Shown here: positions 50,829-60,548 of the stretch, in pieces
How the letters are laid out: each line of letters begins with the position of its first letter
Position numbering within the stretch: the stretch's first letter is position 1
Source: Blastocladiella emersonii ATCC 22665
Lineage: Eukaryota > Blastocladiomycota > Blastocladiomycetes > Blastocladiales > Blastocladiaceae
DNA length: 64,000 nt
Assembly (NCBI GenBank): GCA_025594325.1
Contig: JANHCV010000002.1
Location: 930,001-994,000 of the forward strand
Reading direction: 5' to 3'
Position numbers and translations under genes: made by a program
The notes under the pieces: model-generated
What the model saw: only the letters and a program-made list of their open reading frames with translations
The model's database searches: none
Told to the model about the DNA's origin: nothing

Positions 50829-51718
50829 CTAGTCCTTGTACACGGGCTCGCGGCGCTTGCCGTACACGACGCCCGAGGCGTTGGCGCCGCCCGTGAAGCC
50901 GGACGTGTGCTGCGAGGGGAGGTTGGGCGCGACCGACTCGCCGAGGCGCGGGTCCACGATCTGGCGCGGGATGCCGAAGCCGAGACCCGTCTCCTGCTTG
51001 GGCTACACAAGGCGGCGCAAGATGTCAGCGATGACGAGTTCGAGCGTGTGATCCGTGTAGGGTTTCGGCGTACGTTCATGCCGCCGGTCTGGGCCGAGGG
51101 AATGAACTTGCCGGCGTTGAGCTGCTCGTCGCTAAAGTTGACCTCCTACACGGACGTCGCGCGGGCGGGGGTCAGCGAGACAGGTCGGGAGACGCGCAGA
51201 ATCGAACCACGACGTACATGCTTGTCGTTGAGCTTGGGCCCGAGCAGCGGCACGTCGGCGCCCGACTTCTGCGCGTGGCGCGCAAACGAGAAGAGCGCAA
51301 TGATGACCTGTCCGAAATTCTTGTCCTCGAACAGGTCGATGGTCTGGAACAGCTCGAACTTGGGGCACCCGAGCTTCTCGGCGCCGAGCAGGAACTGGCT
51401 GACGTTCTCCATCTGCTTGAAGGGCATGTTGGAGCGCTGGATCTTGACCGTCTGCCCCGTCACCTTGGCCAGCAGCTCGAGCAGCAGCGTGCCGTCCTTG
51501 AGCGTCGGCTGGTCGAGCACGGGCACGTCGCGCCCGAGGACCGCCTGGATCCACACGCGGGCTACACGAGGGGCGAGCGTAAGGCGGTGCATGTCCCTGA
51601 GCGAACGCTGCGCGGCGGAGGGCTCCCTACCGTCCTCGATCTGCTCGGGCGAGAGCTTCGAGTCGAGCTTGCGCTTGATCTCCTTGTCGATGCCGTAGAT
51701 GGGGACCTCGGACGCCAT
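50829..51718 (-). CDS. Transgelin/calponin-type actin-binding protein (SCP1)
   Basis: Exons 51718-51631, 51561-51218, 51145-51074 and 51002-50829 encode 225 residues. It bundles actin filaments through one calponin-homology domain. Evidence: a short lead (GIDKEIKRKLDSKLSPEQ), EDARVWIQAVLG, LKDGTLLLELLAKVTGQ, PFKQMENVSQFLLGAEKLG, TIDLFEDKNFGQVIIALFSFAR, and PLLGPKLNDKH, which is the transgelin order. The C-terminus contains FSDEQLNAGKF, then IGLQ-like QETGLGFGIPRQI and VYGKRREP, matching the calponin-like region of SCP1. Three introns are short and splice in frame. It converges on the ThrE-like gene (98 bp between stops) and is divergent from the next gene. Confidence 0.93.
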
Positions 51719-51969
51719 GGTTTTCAGAGTGTGATACGTTGCAATAAGAGGGGCTTGTTGGGGAGCGTGGGCCGCGGACGGGCGGGGCGACGCTTCAAGG
51801 TTCGGCTTGCGCCCGCTCGCGCGACGCGTGGGCCACTTTGGAGTTGAGCACGTGTGCGACCTGGAGACATTCTGCCACCGGCGTGGCGCAGCACCCGTCG
51901 TTGACCTCCGGCGCGACTCGCTCTCCGATACTTCCTCCTTGTTAAGCACGTAAACGACGGAGACACCTC

Positions 51970-52329
51970 ATGCAACACGGTCACAGCTACCCGAAGTACT
52001 CGGATCTCCGCTCCACCGAAGCCGCGTGGCGCCGGGACTTCAGCCAAGTCGCGGTTGAGATCCAGTACGCGCTTCAGGCGTGCGCCCCCGTGGACCCCGA
52101 GATTGAGCGCCCGGACTACTCGACTGCCGACGGCGTGTTTGACTTCATCGACGCCATGTGGGCCGCCCTGTTCGACAAGGCCGCTGAGACTCTCCCCGAC
52201 CTTCGCGCGCGGGCGGCGATCGGCAAGCTGGGCGATCTCATCACGATGCCGCACGACGCCGTCTTCGCCATCGTGTCACCGCACCTCGACGACTTGCGCC
52301 GCTGCCTTCCGCCCAAGTACCACCCCTAG
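51970..52329 (+). CDS. Small unknown protein, tandem pair member 1
   Basis: Single exon, 119 residues. No signal peptide, membrane helix or known motif. It shares with the next gene AAWRRDFxxVxxEI, A(L/I)(Q/E)ACAPV, a VxxFxDAxWxALF helix, AxxxKLGDL and the invariant end RRCLPPKYHP. It looks like an alpha-helical small domain. The strong end conservation and equal size indicate a tandem duplication. Function unknown. Confidence 0.7.
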   Translation: MQHGHSYPKYSDLRSTEAAWRRDFSQVAVEIQYALQACAPVDPEIERPDYSTADGVFDFIDAMWAALFDKAAETLPDLRARAAIGKLGDLITMPHDAVFAIVSPHLDDLRRCLPPKYHP

Positions 52330-52603
52330 GTCTTTTCGCGATCAGGAGCGAGACCCGCTTGTCACAGCATCCCAATGTACACGTAGCGCTATCTATCACC
52401 GCTCTCATAGTCATGGTTGGTCAAACCGCTGGCCGACAGGTTCATCCATGGATGTGCGTGGTCGCCATCGGCACCGAGGCGGCCGTGGCGCAGGAGGTGG
52501 CGCAGCACCGAGTCTTCGCTGTCGTCCGTCACCGACCTTCAAGTACATGCATTCGCTCTCTCCCGCCGCTCCCGCACACCCTCACAACACTCACGTCAAC
52601 ATC

Positions 52604-52969
52604 ATGCAAAGTGTCTACGGCGGACCCCAGCAGGAGCCCTCGACCAGCGCCGCCCGCGAGGCCGCGTGGCGCCGCGACTTCACGCACGTCTCGCTCGAGA
52701 TCATGCACGCCATCGAGGCGTGCGCGCCCGTGTGGCCGTCCATCGAGAACCCGGACTACACTTCGGTGCAGGGCGTCTACGAGTTCATGGACGCGCTGTG
52801 GGTCGCCCTGTTCGGCACCGCCTCCGAGGTCCACCCCGACTACATCGCGCGGGCCGGCATCGAGAAGCTCGGCGACCTCACCATGATGTCGCCCGAGGCC
52901 GTCCATGCCATCGCGTCGCCGTACCTCGACATGTTCCGCCGCTGCCTCCCGCCCAAGTACCACCCGTGA
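52604..52969 (+). CDS. Small unknown protein, tandem pair member 2
   Basis: Single exon, 121 residues, starting at ATG 52604 (upstream frame lacks family features). About half its positions match the gene before it: AAWRRDFTHVSLEIMHAIEA, PDYTSVQGVYEFMDALWVAL, GIEKLGDL and DMFRRCLPPKYHP. The gap between the two genes is only 274 bp. Whether there is a further copy outside this window is not known. Function unknown. Confidence 0.7.
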   Translation: MQSVYGGPQQEPSTSAAREAAWRRDFTHVSLEIMHAIEACAPVWPSIENPDYTSVQGVYEFMDALWVALFGTASEVHPDYIARAGIEKLGDLTMMSPEAVHAIASPYLDMFRRCLPPKYHP

Positions 52970-53470
52970 GTGCGCTCGCCGAGCGAGGGAAGCCCGCCCG
53001 CCCGCGGGGGCGTCAATGTACACGTTGGCTTCTCTCCCTTGACGCTCTCAGCGGACATCCTTGAGGCATCAGCTGAGCGTGTCTCGCCGCGCGCGCGTCG
53101 TTGTCGTTGTCCGCAGCCAGGGACTCTGCCGCGGCCGCCATCAGGGATGCCCGATGTGGGCTTGCACAGTAAAGCTCGATGCCGACGTGAGGATCTGCGC
53201 TGCCATCACGCGAGAGATCATTGGTTGGAGGGCCAACATGGCCCGATTCCCATGATTTCGCGGCGGCGAGACAAGGGCGGTGCTGCGGAGCCTCGCGCGT
53301 GCGTGCGAGTGCCAAGTCGTGGCTGATGGTCGGGCCCTTCAAAAGCAGGCGCGCCCCCGCCGCCGATCCTCGCTCTCTGCTCCCAAGCGCGTCTTCGTAA
53401 CGACACCATTCTGTGGCGACCTTCGTCCATTGTATCGTTTCAACTCGCGCATCGCCCGACGGCCATCAAC
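52970..53470. other. Intergenic, nothing recognised
   Basis: 501 bp upstream of a plus-strand gene. No supported gene and no clear promoter box; a GCAGGCGCGCCCCCGCCGCC tract lies near 53345. Confidence 0.35.
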
Positions 53471-55550
53471 ATGGACTACTCGGCCTTCTGCGACATGCTC
53501 GGCCTCGCCGCTCCCGGCCTGCCCGCCCCTGCTCAACCGTTCCTCGGCCTGCCCGCTCCAGCTCAACCGCTCGCCCCTCTCGCTCTCGACGACGCCCTTC
53601 GCGAGCTCGACGACCTTCTGGCCTCCCCGATGCCGCCCACGACTCCGATGCCCAACATTCGCGACGGGCTCGGCACGAACTCGCGCTCGGCGCCCACGTC
53701 CGCGCCCGTGTCCGCGCTCACGGTCTCGCACCCTTCCTCCCACCCATCTTCCCTCGGGTCGCGCGGCATTGCGCCCGCGCCCGAGGCTCTCTCCGCGTCC
53801 TCGCCCGGCTCTCAGCCCGCAGGCGCCTCGCCCACCCACTCGCTCGCTGCCGACGGCCACGACACCTCGATCTCCATGACCGCCACGCAGTCCTCGATCC
53901 CCGACTCGCGCAAGTTTGACGCTTCCACTGCCAGCTACGCGTCCGGCGTCGGCCAGGCCTCGCCCGCCCCTGCACCCGGTGATCTCGCTGTCCAGGCCTC
54001 GCTCGGCTTCGGCCCCGCCTCGCTCGTCCGCGCCGTGCCTGTTCTCGCTCTCAGTGACCCGATTGCGCCCGTGGTCGTGCCCGTACCCATCGTCCATGAC
54101 CACGTCCTGCACGCCGACGAGGTCCTGCACTCGACCTACCAGTGCATTATTTGCCAGTTCTACTTTCTCTACCTGCGCTACCTGCACGACCTGGTCTACC
54201 CGTCGTCGCCGCAGCTCGCCTACCAGCTCATGGACATGGTCATGCCGACGACGGTCAGTCAGATCCTGCTCGAGATCCGCAACTTGTCCGCTCGCGGCCT
54301 GCCGACCATGGCCGACTACCTTCTTGTCGCCGGCCTGCTGACCGTGGCCGACTACGCGCGCGTCGCTGATCTGCCCTCTCCCACGGCCGCACATCTGCGC
54401 GCTGCCGGCTTGCCTTCCCCCACGCCCGCCCAGCTGCTCGCTGCTGGCCTGCCCTCGCCCTTGATCAACGGCCTGCCCTCCACCGTACCTCTCTCGCTCA
54501 CGCCCTCGGCCAACCACTCGCTCGCCGTTGGCCTTCCCTCGCCCTCGCACTCGGCCGACCTCCCCTCGCCCTCGCACTCGGCCGACCTCCCCTCGCCCTC
54601 GCACTCGGCCGACCTCCCCTCGTACTCGTACTCGGCCAGCCTCCCCTCGCCCTCGCCCTCGCACTCAGCCGATCCCCTACACGCTGCCGGCGGGCCCTCG
54701 CCCTCGCCCACGGCCGCCACCCTGCTCGTCGCCAACCAGTCGTCGCCCTCGCCCAACGCCACCAACCTCGCCAACCTCGAGCACCAGGACGGCGACGCGG
54801 CCGAGAAGTGGGGCATGATGGGCAAGCTGCCCGCCGGTTACGACGTCGCCCTCGACAAGCAGGTCCACTACGAGTCGTCGTTTGAGTTTTGCGCGACTAC
54901 CGACAAGTACGGCGAGGACGTCGCCTACAAGCACAAGGGCCACTTCATGATCGTCCCGCCGCCGCTCGACGTCACCGACCCGGCGACCGAGCTCGTGCTG
55001 TGGGTCGCCATGGACCCCAACAAGCCGGTCGACCTGCACCCCACGCTTCACCATGGGTCGCCGGCGGATGGTTTGGCCACGTCGCGGAACTGCTACGTCA
55101 AGCTCGGCTGCAACTTCAACAGCTACGAGCGGGCGTCGCCGCGCATCGAGATTGAGGGCACGGCCATCTCTAACGGCTCCAAGACCATGGGTGCGTCACG
55201 TCCTCCCGTCCACTCAAACGCCCCCACGCGCGTACGCTGACCACCGCTTTGCCCGTCCGCTAGGTACCTTTGAAGTCCAGATGATGAGCGCCCGTGGCTC
55301 GCGCGCCAGGACTCACAACAAGGGCAAGGGCAAGGACAAGGACACGGACAAGGACAAGGACAAGAAAGTGGCCAAGCTGACCTCGCTGGACGGGCCCATG
55401 CTCACCAAGCCCGCCCCCTGTTCCATGGTCGGCAAGGCCAAGGCCCAGCCCCTGCGCAAGGCCTACTTCAAGTTCAACGTCAAGACCAAGCAGCTCATCG
55501 AGCGGCAGATCTTTGACACGCAGACTCCCACCCCCGACGCACATGCTTGA
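53471..55550 (+). CDS. Large Ser/Pro-rich protein with the unknown beta-rich domain (cluster 2 member 1)
   Basis: Exons 53471-55190 and 55264-55550 encode 668 residues. Residues 1-~190 are Pro/Ala/Ser-rich. A hydrophobic, cysteine-containing stretch follows at about 215-255 (STYQCIICQFYFLYLRYLH). Then come repeats of (A)GLPSP and SPSHSADLP to ~430. The C-terminal domain at about 465-585 is the shared family domain: EFCATTDKYG, YKHKGHFMIVPP, NCYVKLGCNFN, RIEIEGTAIS, then a phase-1 intron directly before TFEVQMMSAR. The tail is basic (KGKDKDTDKDKDKK). No signal peptide. Function unknown; the architecture (disordered repeats plus a C-terminal module) suggests a scaffold or surface role. Confidence 0.72.
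54533..54640 (+). repeat. 27-bp tandem repeat in coding sequence
   Basis: Four consecutive 27-bp units encode SPSHSADLP-type peptides: three are nearly identical (CTCCCCTCGCCCTCGCACTC plus GGCCGAC) and the fourth is degenerate. The unit length keeps the frame. Such repeats usually vary in number between strains. Confidence 0.85.
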
Positions 55551-55955
55551 CCACGACGTCATCAGTGCAACGATTCGCTCACGGAGGCACCCTCCAAGAG
55601 TGTTTGCGGGATGGTTGATCATCAGTTATACATGTTTGTCCCTTCGATCTCTTCGCTGCTCCCTGATCCGCGAGTGCCTCGGGCTCGAGGTTGAGGCCGC
55701 ACGCGTCGCGCCACGAGAAGATCCTCGAGCGGAGCGCTGCGGTGGCTGAAGGCCGGCCGGAGGTCGGCGCCCTCAAAAGCACCTGCCCGCCCGCCACCCA
55801 TCCGCGCTCTCCCTTTGTCAACATCAAACACAAAGCTTGCTGTGCCAACACCACGCTCACCGCCCTTGCACCTCGCCAGCGTGTACTCTGAAGAGAAGCC
55901 CACGACGTTTCTTATCGTCCGGCTGTCCCTTTCGATCGCGCATCAACTCTCCAAC
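55551..55955. other. Intergenic between the two large paralogs
   Basis: 405 bp with no gene. It holds the 3' end of the first and the promoter of the second paralog; nothing distinctive was seen. Confidence 0.35.
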
Positions 55956-57657
55956 ATGACCTGTTCCGCCTACCACACGGCCGCGCTGCTCGCTGCTGCT
56001 CCGCCGCCTCTCGGCCCGCCAGATGCCTTCGCTCCCGCCATCTCCTCGCCCACCACCGACGTGTTCCTCGGCTCGCTGGCAAGCCCGCACGACGATGACG
56101 ACGACGGCAAGCTGTTCCCGTTCCAGAAGCGTCGTATCGACCTCGACACCCCGCATCCCTCCAACCTCTCGCACCTCGAGTCGCGCGACACTGCGTCCGC
56201 GCTCGAGCCTGCCTCCTCGCCGCCTGGCAGCCGGCCTGGATCCGAGATGACTGGCACCGGCCGTCTCTCGCCCAGCACCCCGTACCTCAACCACACCCAG
56301 TCCTCGTTCGGCCGCGATGCGCCCGTCGATCAAGTCGAGGCCGTCGGCGCCTTCGCCAGTGGCGCCCGCATCCTGACCGAGTCGCTGTACGACGACCACG
56401 ACGACTCGCCCTTCTACTCGGCCGAGTACGCGCTCAACCACGCTTCGTCTGCTCGCCACTTCTCCGCTGGTGGCGACACTTCCCTCGGCAACACGCAGAC
56501 GGTCTTGGGCCAGCCCATGGTCGACGACACGCTCGCCGCGGGCCCGCACACGTTCGCCACCACGCTCGACTGTGTCGCTGCTTCGCGCGAGTCGCCGCTC
56601 GACGATGCTCGCGTCCAAGCTGCGGATCTGGAGGACGGTGTCGCTGCTGTCTCCATCGTCGGCGTGCAGCACGCCGCGCTCATGGCCGCCGTCGACCGTG
56701 TCCCCGCCGCTGCCCAGGTCCTCGCGAACCAAGCTTACTCGGCCAGCAACCCGATCCCGTTCCCGATCCCGGCCACGTACCCGCTCGGCTTCGTTCCGCG
56801 CACGCCGGACCTCTCCGGCAACGTGTACCTCTCGGCCGAGTCGCCTTGCGCGCCGCTGCTGCCCATCCTGCCGCCCGCCGCCGCACCCTTCGCCACAGTC
56901 AACGTCGAGTCGATGCCCACGCCGCCCATTACCAACATCGAGCCCTCGCTCGCGGCCGACGGCACCGGGGCCCTGCTCGCCTTCACCTACACCATCGCGC
57001 CTTCCTCGGCCCCCAAATTTGACGGTCTGCCCAACAAGTTCGGCATGGCGGGCGCGCTTCCCCACGGCAAGCGCGGCAATCTCAACACGATCCTGACCGA
57101 CACGTCGCTCAAGTTCTGCGCGACGGCGACGCCCCCGCGCGGCTCCGAGTACAAGCACGCCACGGACTTCATCATCGTCCCGCCGCAGCGGGTCTCGTCC
57201 ACGCCCGCGCAGCTCGACGTCGTGTTCTCGCCCGTCAAGGATAGCCAGGTGAAGCTGGTGCATGCGCTTTGTCGCGGCCCGCTCATCGGCTATCCTCCGC
57301 ACCTCGAGTTCGACTACATCCTGGTCCGCGCCGAGTTCAACAGCCGCAACCACGCGTCGTGCCAGGTCGCGATCGACCTCACCTACACGTGCGACGCCGT
57401 CAAGATCGACGGTACGGTCCGCAGCCGCTCTCGCTCTGCCCTCGACTTCGTACTGACTTGACCTTGCTCCCTTACTTCTAGCCACGTTCAACGTCAAGCT
57501 GCAGACCTCGCGCCGCGGCCGCGCGACCACCGCGGCCACGACCCGCTCGACGGCCGGAAAGCGCGCGGCCAAGCCCAAGCTGCCGACGACGGCGGAGCTC
57601 AACGCGATGGCAGCGACCATGGCCATGGAGCAGTTTACTCCGACTCACTCCCCCTGA
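55956..57657 (+). CDS. Large unknown protein with the unknown beta-rich domain (cluster 2 member 2)
   Basis: Exons 55956-57411 and 57482-57657 encode 543 residues. Residues 1-~380 are Ala/Ser/Pro-rich and disordered-looking, with an acidic patch (SPHDDDDDGK). The C-terminal domain at about 390-495 aligns with the preceding gene: LKFCATATPP, EYKHATDFIIVPP, KDSQVK, DYILVRAEFNS and QVAIDLTYTCD, with a phase-1 intron directly before ATFNVKLQTSRRG. KDSQ also occurs at the same place in the gene at 13.9 kb. The tail is basic (GKRAAKPK). It is 405 bp downstream of its paralog on the same strand, a tandem pair that keeps only the domain. Function unknown. Confidence 0.72.
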
Positions 57658-58067
57658 CGCACTTGCTTGACACAGGCACCAGTGCGCCAGTTCGGATCAC
57701 TCGCGGAATCACGTTCCACGAGTGCGCGGGATGTGGGTCTTCATTTAAACATACTCGATGGTCTTCGTTCTGTTCACTAGTTCGTGTCCTTCGCGTCTCG
57801 GGGCGCTGAGTTCAGTGAAGGTCGGTGGACGCGTTGCGCCACATCCGCTCCGAGTCGTTCCTCCCGCTCGTCGGCCTGAGCGGGTACCCGCTGCAGTCGA
57901 GAATTGACCGCCATCGCCACCGTGGCCAAGCTCAAGGTTGCTCCGCGTCTCTCGGACTGCATGTGCCTCGAAGCGTCCAAAATTTGCCGGTGTATGTTCA
58001 CATCGACTCGCTGCCCCACCACGGGGCAGCACCATCACCTCACCTCACCACATCCCACCGCCTCACC
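57658..58067. other. Convergent intergenic region
   Basis: 410 bp between two convergent stop codons, the widest such gap here. Short frames on both strands near 57830-58020 have mixed third positions; the plus-strand stretch TVAKLKVAPRLSDCMCLEA is the most gene-like but I could not build a model. CACCTCACCTCACC-type repeats lie near 58035-58070. Confidence 0.35.
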
Positions 58068-60215
58068 TCACAGCTTAGCCTTATCCGCGAAGAGTTCGGG
58101 GTACGCGAGCCTTCCGACCAACTCGCGCGGTACGGGCACCGTGATCGAGCTGAGCAGGACCTGCGCGTACGTCTTGCCCTGGCGGTCGATGTGCAGGGAC
58201 GCAAGCCCGCCGCCGCCGAGCGCCTGCGTCAGGACAAAGTTGAGCGCGTGTGAGCCGGGCAGCGTGAAGCGGTCGACGCGGCCCGCGACGAGGTGCTTCA
58301 TGTGAGCATGCACGCGCTACGGGAGGGGATCGAGGTGAGAACGAGAAGCTGAGAGGGATGAGGGAAGGGCGGGCGAACGTCGGCCGTGAGGTACTCGCAC
58401 AGCAGCGGGTAGAAGGCGGGATCGCGCGCGAGGATCCCAATGTTGCTCACGTCGCCCTTGTCGCCGGACCGGCCGACCGCGAGGCAGATGAGCGGGACGT
58501 GGATCGTGTCGCCCGCAGCGGCGGCATCGGCGGGCGCCGTGTGCAGCTCAAGGTGAACCACGTCCGTCACGACCGCGGCCGAACGCGGCTCGGCGAACGG
58601 TACCGCGCACGGCGACCGGGACGCGACGTGGTACTCGGGCCGCACCGCCGACCTGGGGACGAGCGCGCTGATATGGCGCAGCTGGCGCGACGGCCGCGGC
58701 CGGCCGGATCCGGCGCCCGTGATTCCTGGCGCCATGCATGTCGCCGACTACCGCCGCACAAGCGTCAGTCATCGCTCACCGATCATTTGAAACGCGAAGC
58801 GTACCGGCGCAAGCTCCATGGCGAGCAGCCCGAGCGCGCGTCGATCTGGGTGCGCGGCCGTGAGCCGCAGCACGACTTCACGCGCGCCCGCGAGCCGGTC
58901 GCGGCGGTGCGGGCCGTAGAGCTCCTCGGATCCGAGACACTCGATGCGGACGCGGGTGATGGGTTCGCGGACGCCGAGCGTGGTTAGGAGCAGGCGGTTG
59001 GTACGCGCGACGATCGCATTCCCGACGGCCTCGGCCTTGCGGCGCGCGTCGTGCCCGGCAATCAGGAGCTCGGCCGTCATGGTGAAGTCGCCCGCGGTGA
59101 TGGCCGAGACCTTGAGCGTATCCGTCGGCGGGAACCCGCGGGCGCCCGTGACGCGCACGCGGTCGGGCGCGGTCTCGGTGAGCACGACGTCAGCGAGGTC
59201 GAGCGTCACGTCCGGGAGGAGGTACTTTCGCGGGTCGAGGACCTCGTAGACCATCTGCTCGCCGACCGAGAGCCGCGACACGACGCCGCCGGTGCCCGGG
59301 AGCTTGGTGATGGTGGCGTCGCCGCGCGCGTCGACCTCGGCGATCGGGTACCCCATGTTGCTCCAGCCGGGCGCCGAGAGCTGCCAGTCGGTGAAGTTGC
59401 CGCCGGTCGCCTGGCATCCGCACTCGAGCAGGTGGCCGACGAGCGAGCCCGCGGCCAGCTGGTCGTAGTCGTGCGCGGCCCACCCGTACTCGCTGATCAG
59501 CGGGCCCACGACGAGCGCGCTGTCGACGACGCGGCCCGTCACGACAATGGTCGCGCCGGCGTCGAGGGCGCGCGCGACGGGAAAGGCGCCAGTGTATGCG
59601 TTGATCTATGCGGGCTGGAGGTCAGCGCGCGGCGTTCGGCAAAGCTATGGCGAGAACGCGCACCGAAACGAGCTCGTCGTGCGCCGGGATCGCGTCGGCG
59701 AACATGCCGTCGTTGGTGGGCGAGAACGGGAGAAGGTTGGCGGGCGGCGCGCCCTTGACGCCCATGAGGTTGTCGCCCGTGACGGCGGCGACCACGACCT
59801 TGTCGGCGAGCCCCGCGGCCTCGGCGGCCTCCTCGATGGCGATCTTGAGGCCGACGGGGTCGAGGCCGCCGGCGTTGGTCACGATGCGGATCTTATTCTT
59901 GACGATGGTGGGCAGCAGCGGCTGGATGACGAAGCGGACAAACTCGTCGACGTAGCCCGGCGCGTTGCGCGCCATGCGCTTGGCCAGGATGCCCATGGTG
60001 ACCTCGGCGAGGTAGTCGGCCTGGCGGGTGACGGGTCAGCGCTGACGGGTGCATCGTGCTGCCGTGGGAGGGCGGCGACGTACGACGACGTAGTCGAGCG
60101 GCGCGACCGTGTGCGGCGTGCGGATGAGCTGGGCGGCGGCAGCGACCGAGTCGCCCCAGAACGCCGAGTAGCACCCGATGCGGACGGGCGAGGTTCGCTT
60201 CTTCATTGGCTCCAT
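58068..60215 (-). CDS. AtuA-like protein (acyclic terpene utilization family)
   Basis: Five exons (60215-60084, 60020-59664, 59605-58780, 58725-58379, 58316-58068) encode 636 residues. AtuA is named from bacterial citronellol/geraniol catabolism; the fungal homologs' reaction is not known. Evidence: VRIGCYSAFWGDS, DYVVADYLAEVTMGIL (made by splicing), RIVTNAGGLDPVG, VTGDNL, INAYTGAFPVARALDAGA, VTGRVVDSALVVGPLI, ECGCQATGGNF and VSRLSVGEQMVYEV. The C-terminal subdomain has GRSGDKGDVSNIGI and FVLTQALGGGG, ending LHIDRQGKTYAQVLL, as expected for a full-length fungal member. The fourth intron uses a GTTCGC donor. Confidence 0.88.
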
Positions 60216-60548
60216 GATCATTCGTGAGGGAGGGAGGGGAAGAGAGCGAGGACCGAGGCGAGCGAGCGAAGCGGCCAAAGAGTCGAACGCGTCGCGGCGC
60301 CGGTCCGGCTGCCACGCCTGTCATCCGTTGCGGCCGCCACTCAGCCGCCACTCTCGGGCCTCCGCCACCTTGTCGGCGCCGCGCGCTTCCTCTCCCCCTC
60401 CCCTTCCCTGTGAATGCATCAATTGGACGCGATCCTCATCGCGCACACGTATCAAACCACTTGCAACACACCGGCCGATCCTTAGAGGCCGCCCGCCTAC
60501 CCGCTGCTGCTGCCCTCACGAATCGAGCCCTACCCGACCCGACCCGTC
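60216..60548. promoter_or_regulatory. Divergent promoter, AtuA-like and dynein intermediate chain
   Basis: 333 bp between divergent start codons. No gene. A CT-rich tract (CTCTCCCCCTCCCCTTCC) is near 60390. Confidence 0.4.

Noticed and set aside
51146-51217. tRNA-like T-loop (GTGGTTCGATTCTGC on the minus strand).
   Set aside because: It lies inside a 72-nt transgelin intron with no matching acceptor or anticodon stems. I saw no tRNA, rRNA or CRISPR array anywhere in the window.
57777-58022. Small genes in the convergent gap near 57.8-58.0 kb.
   Set aside because: Third positions are mixed, splice sites are unclear and there is no homology; recorded as intergenic.
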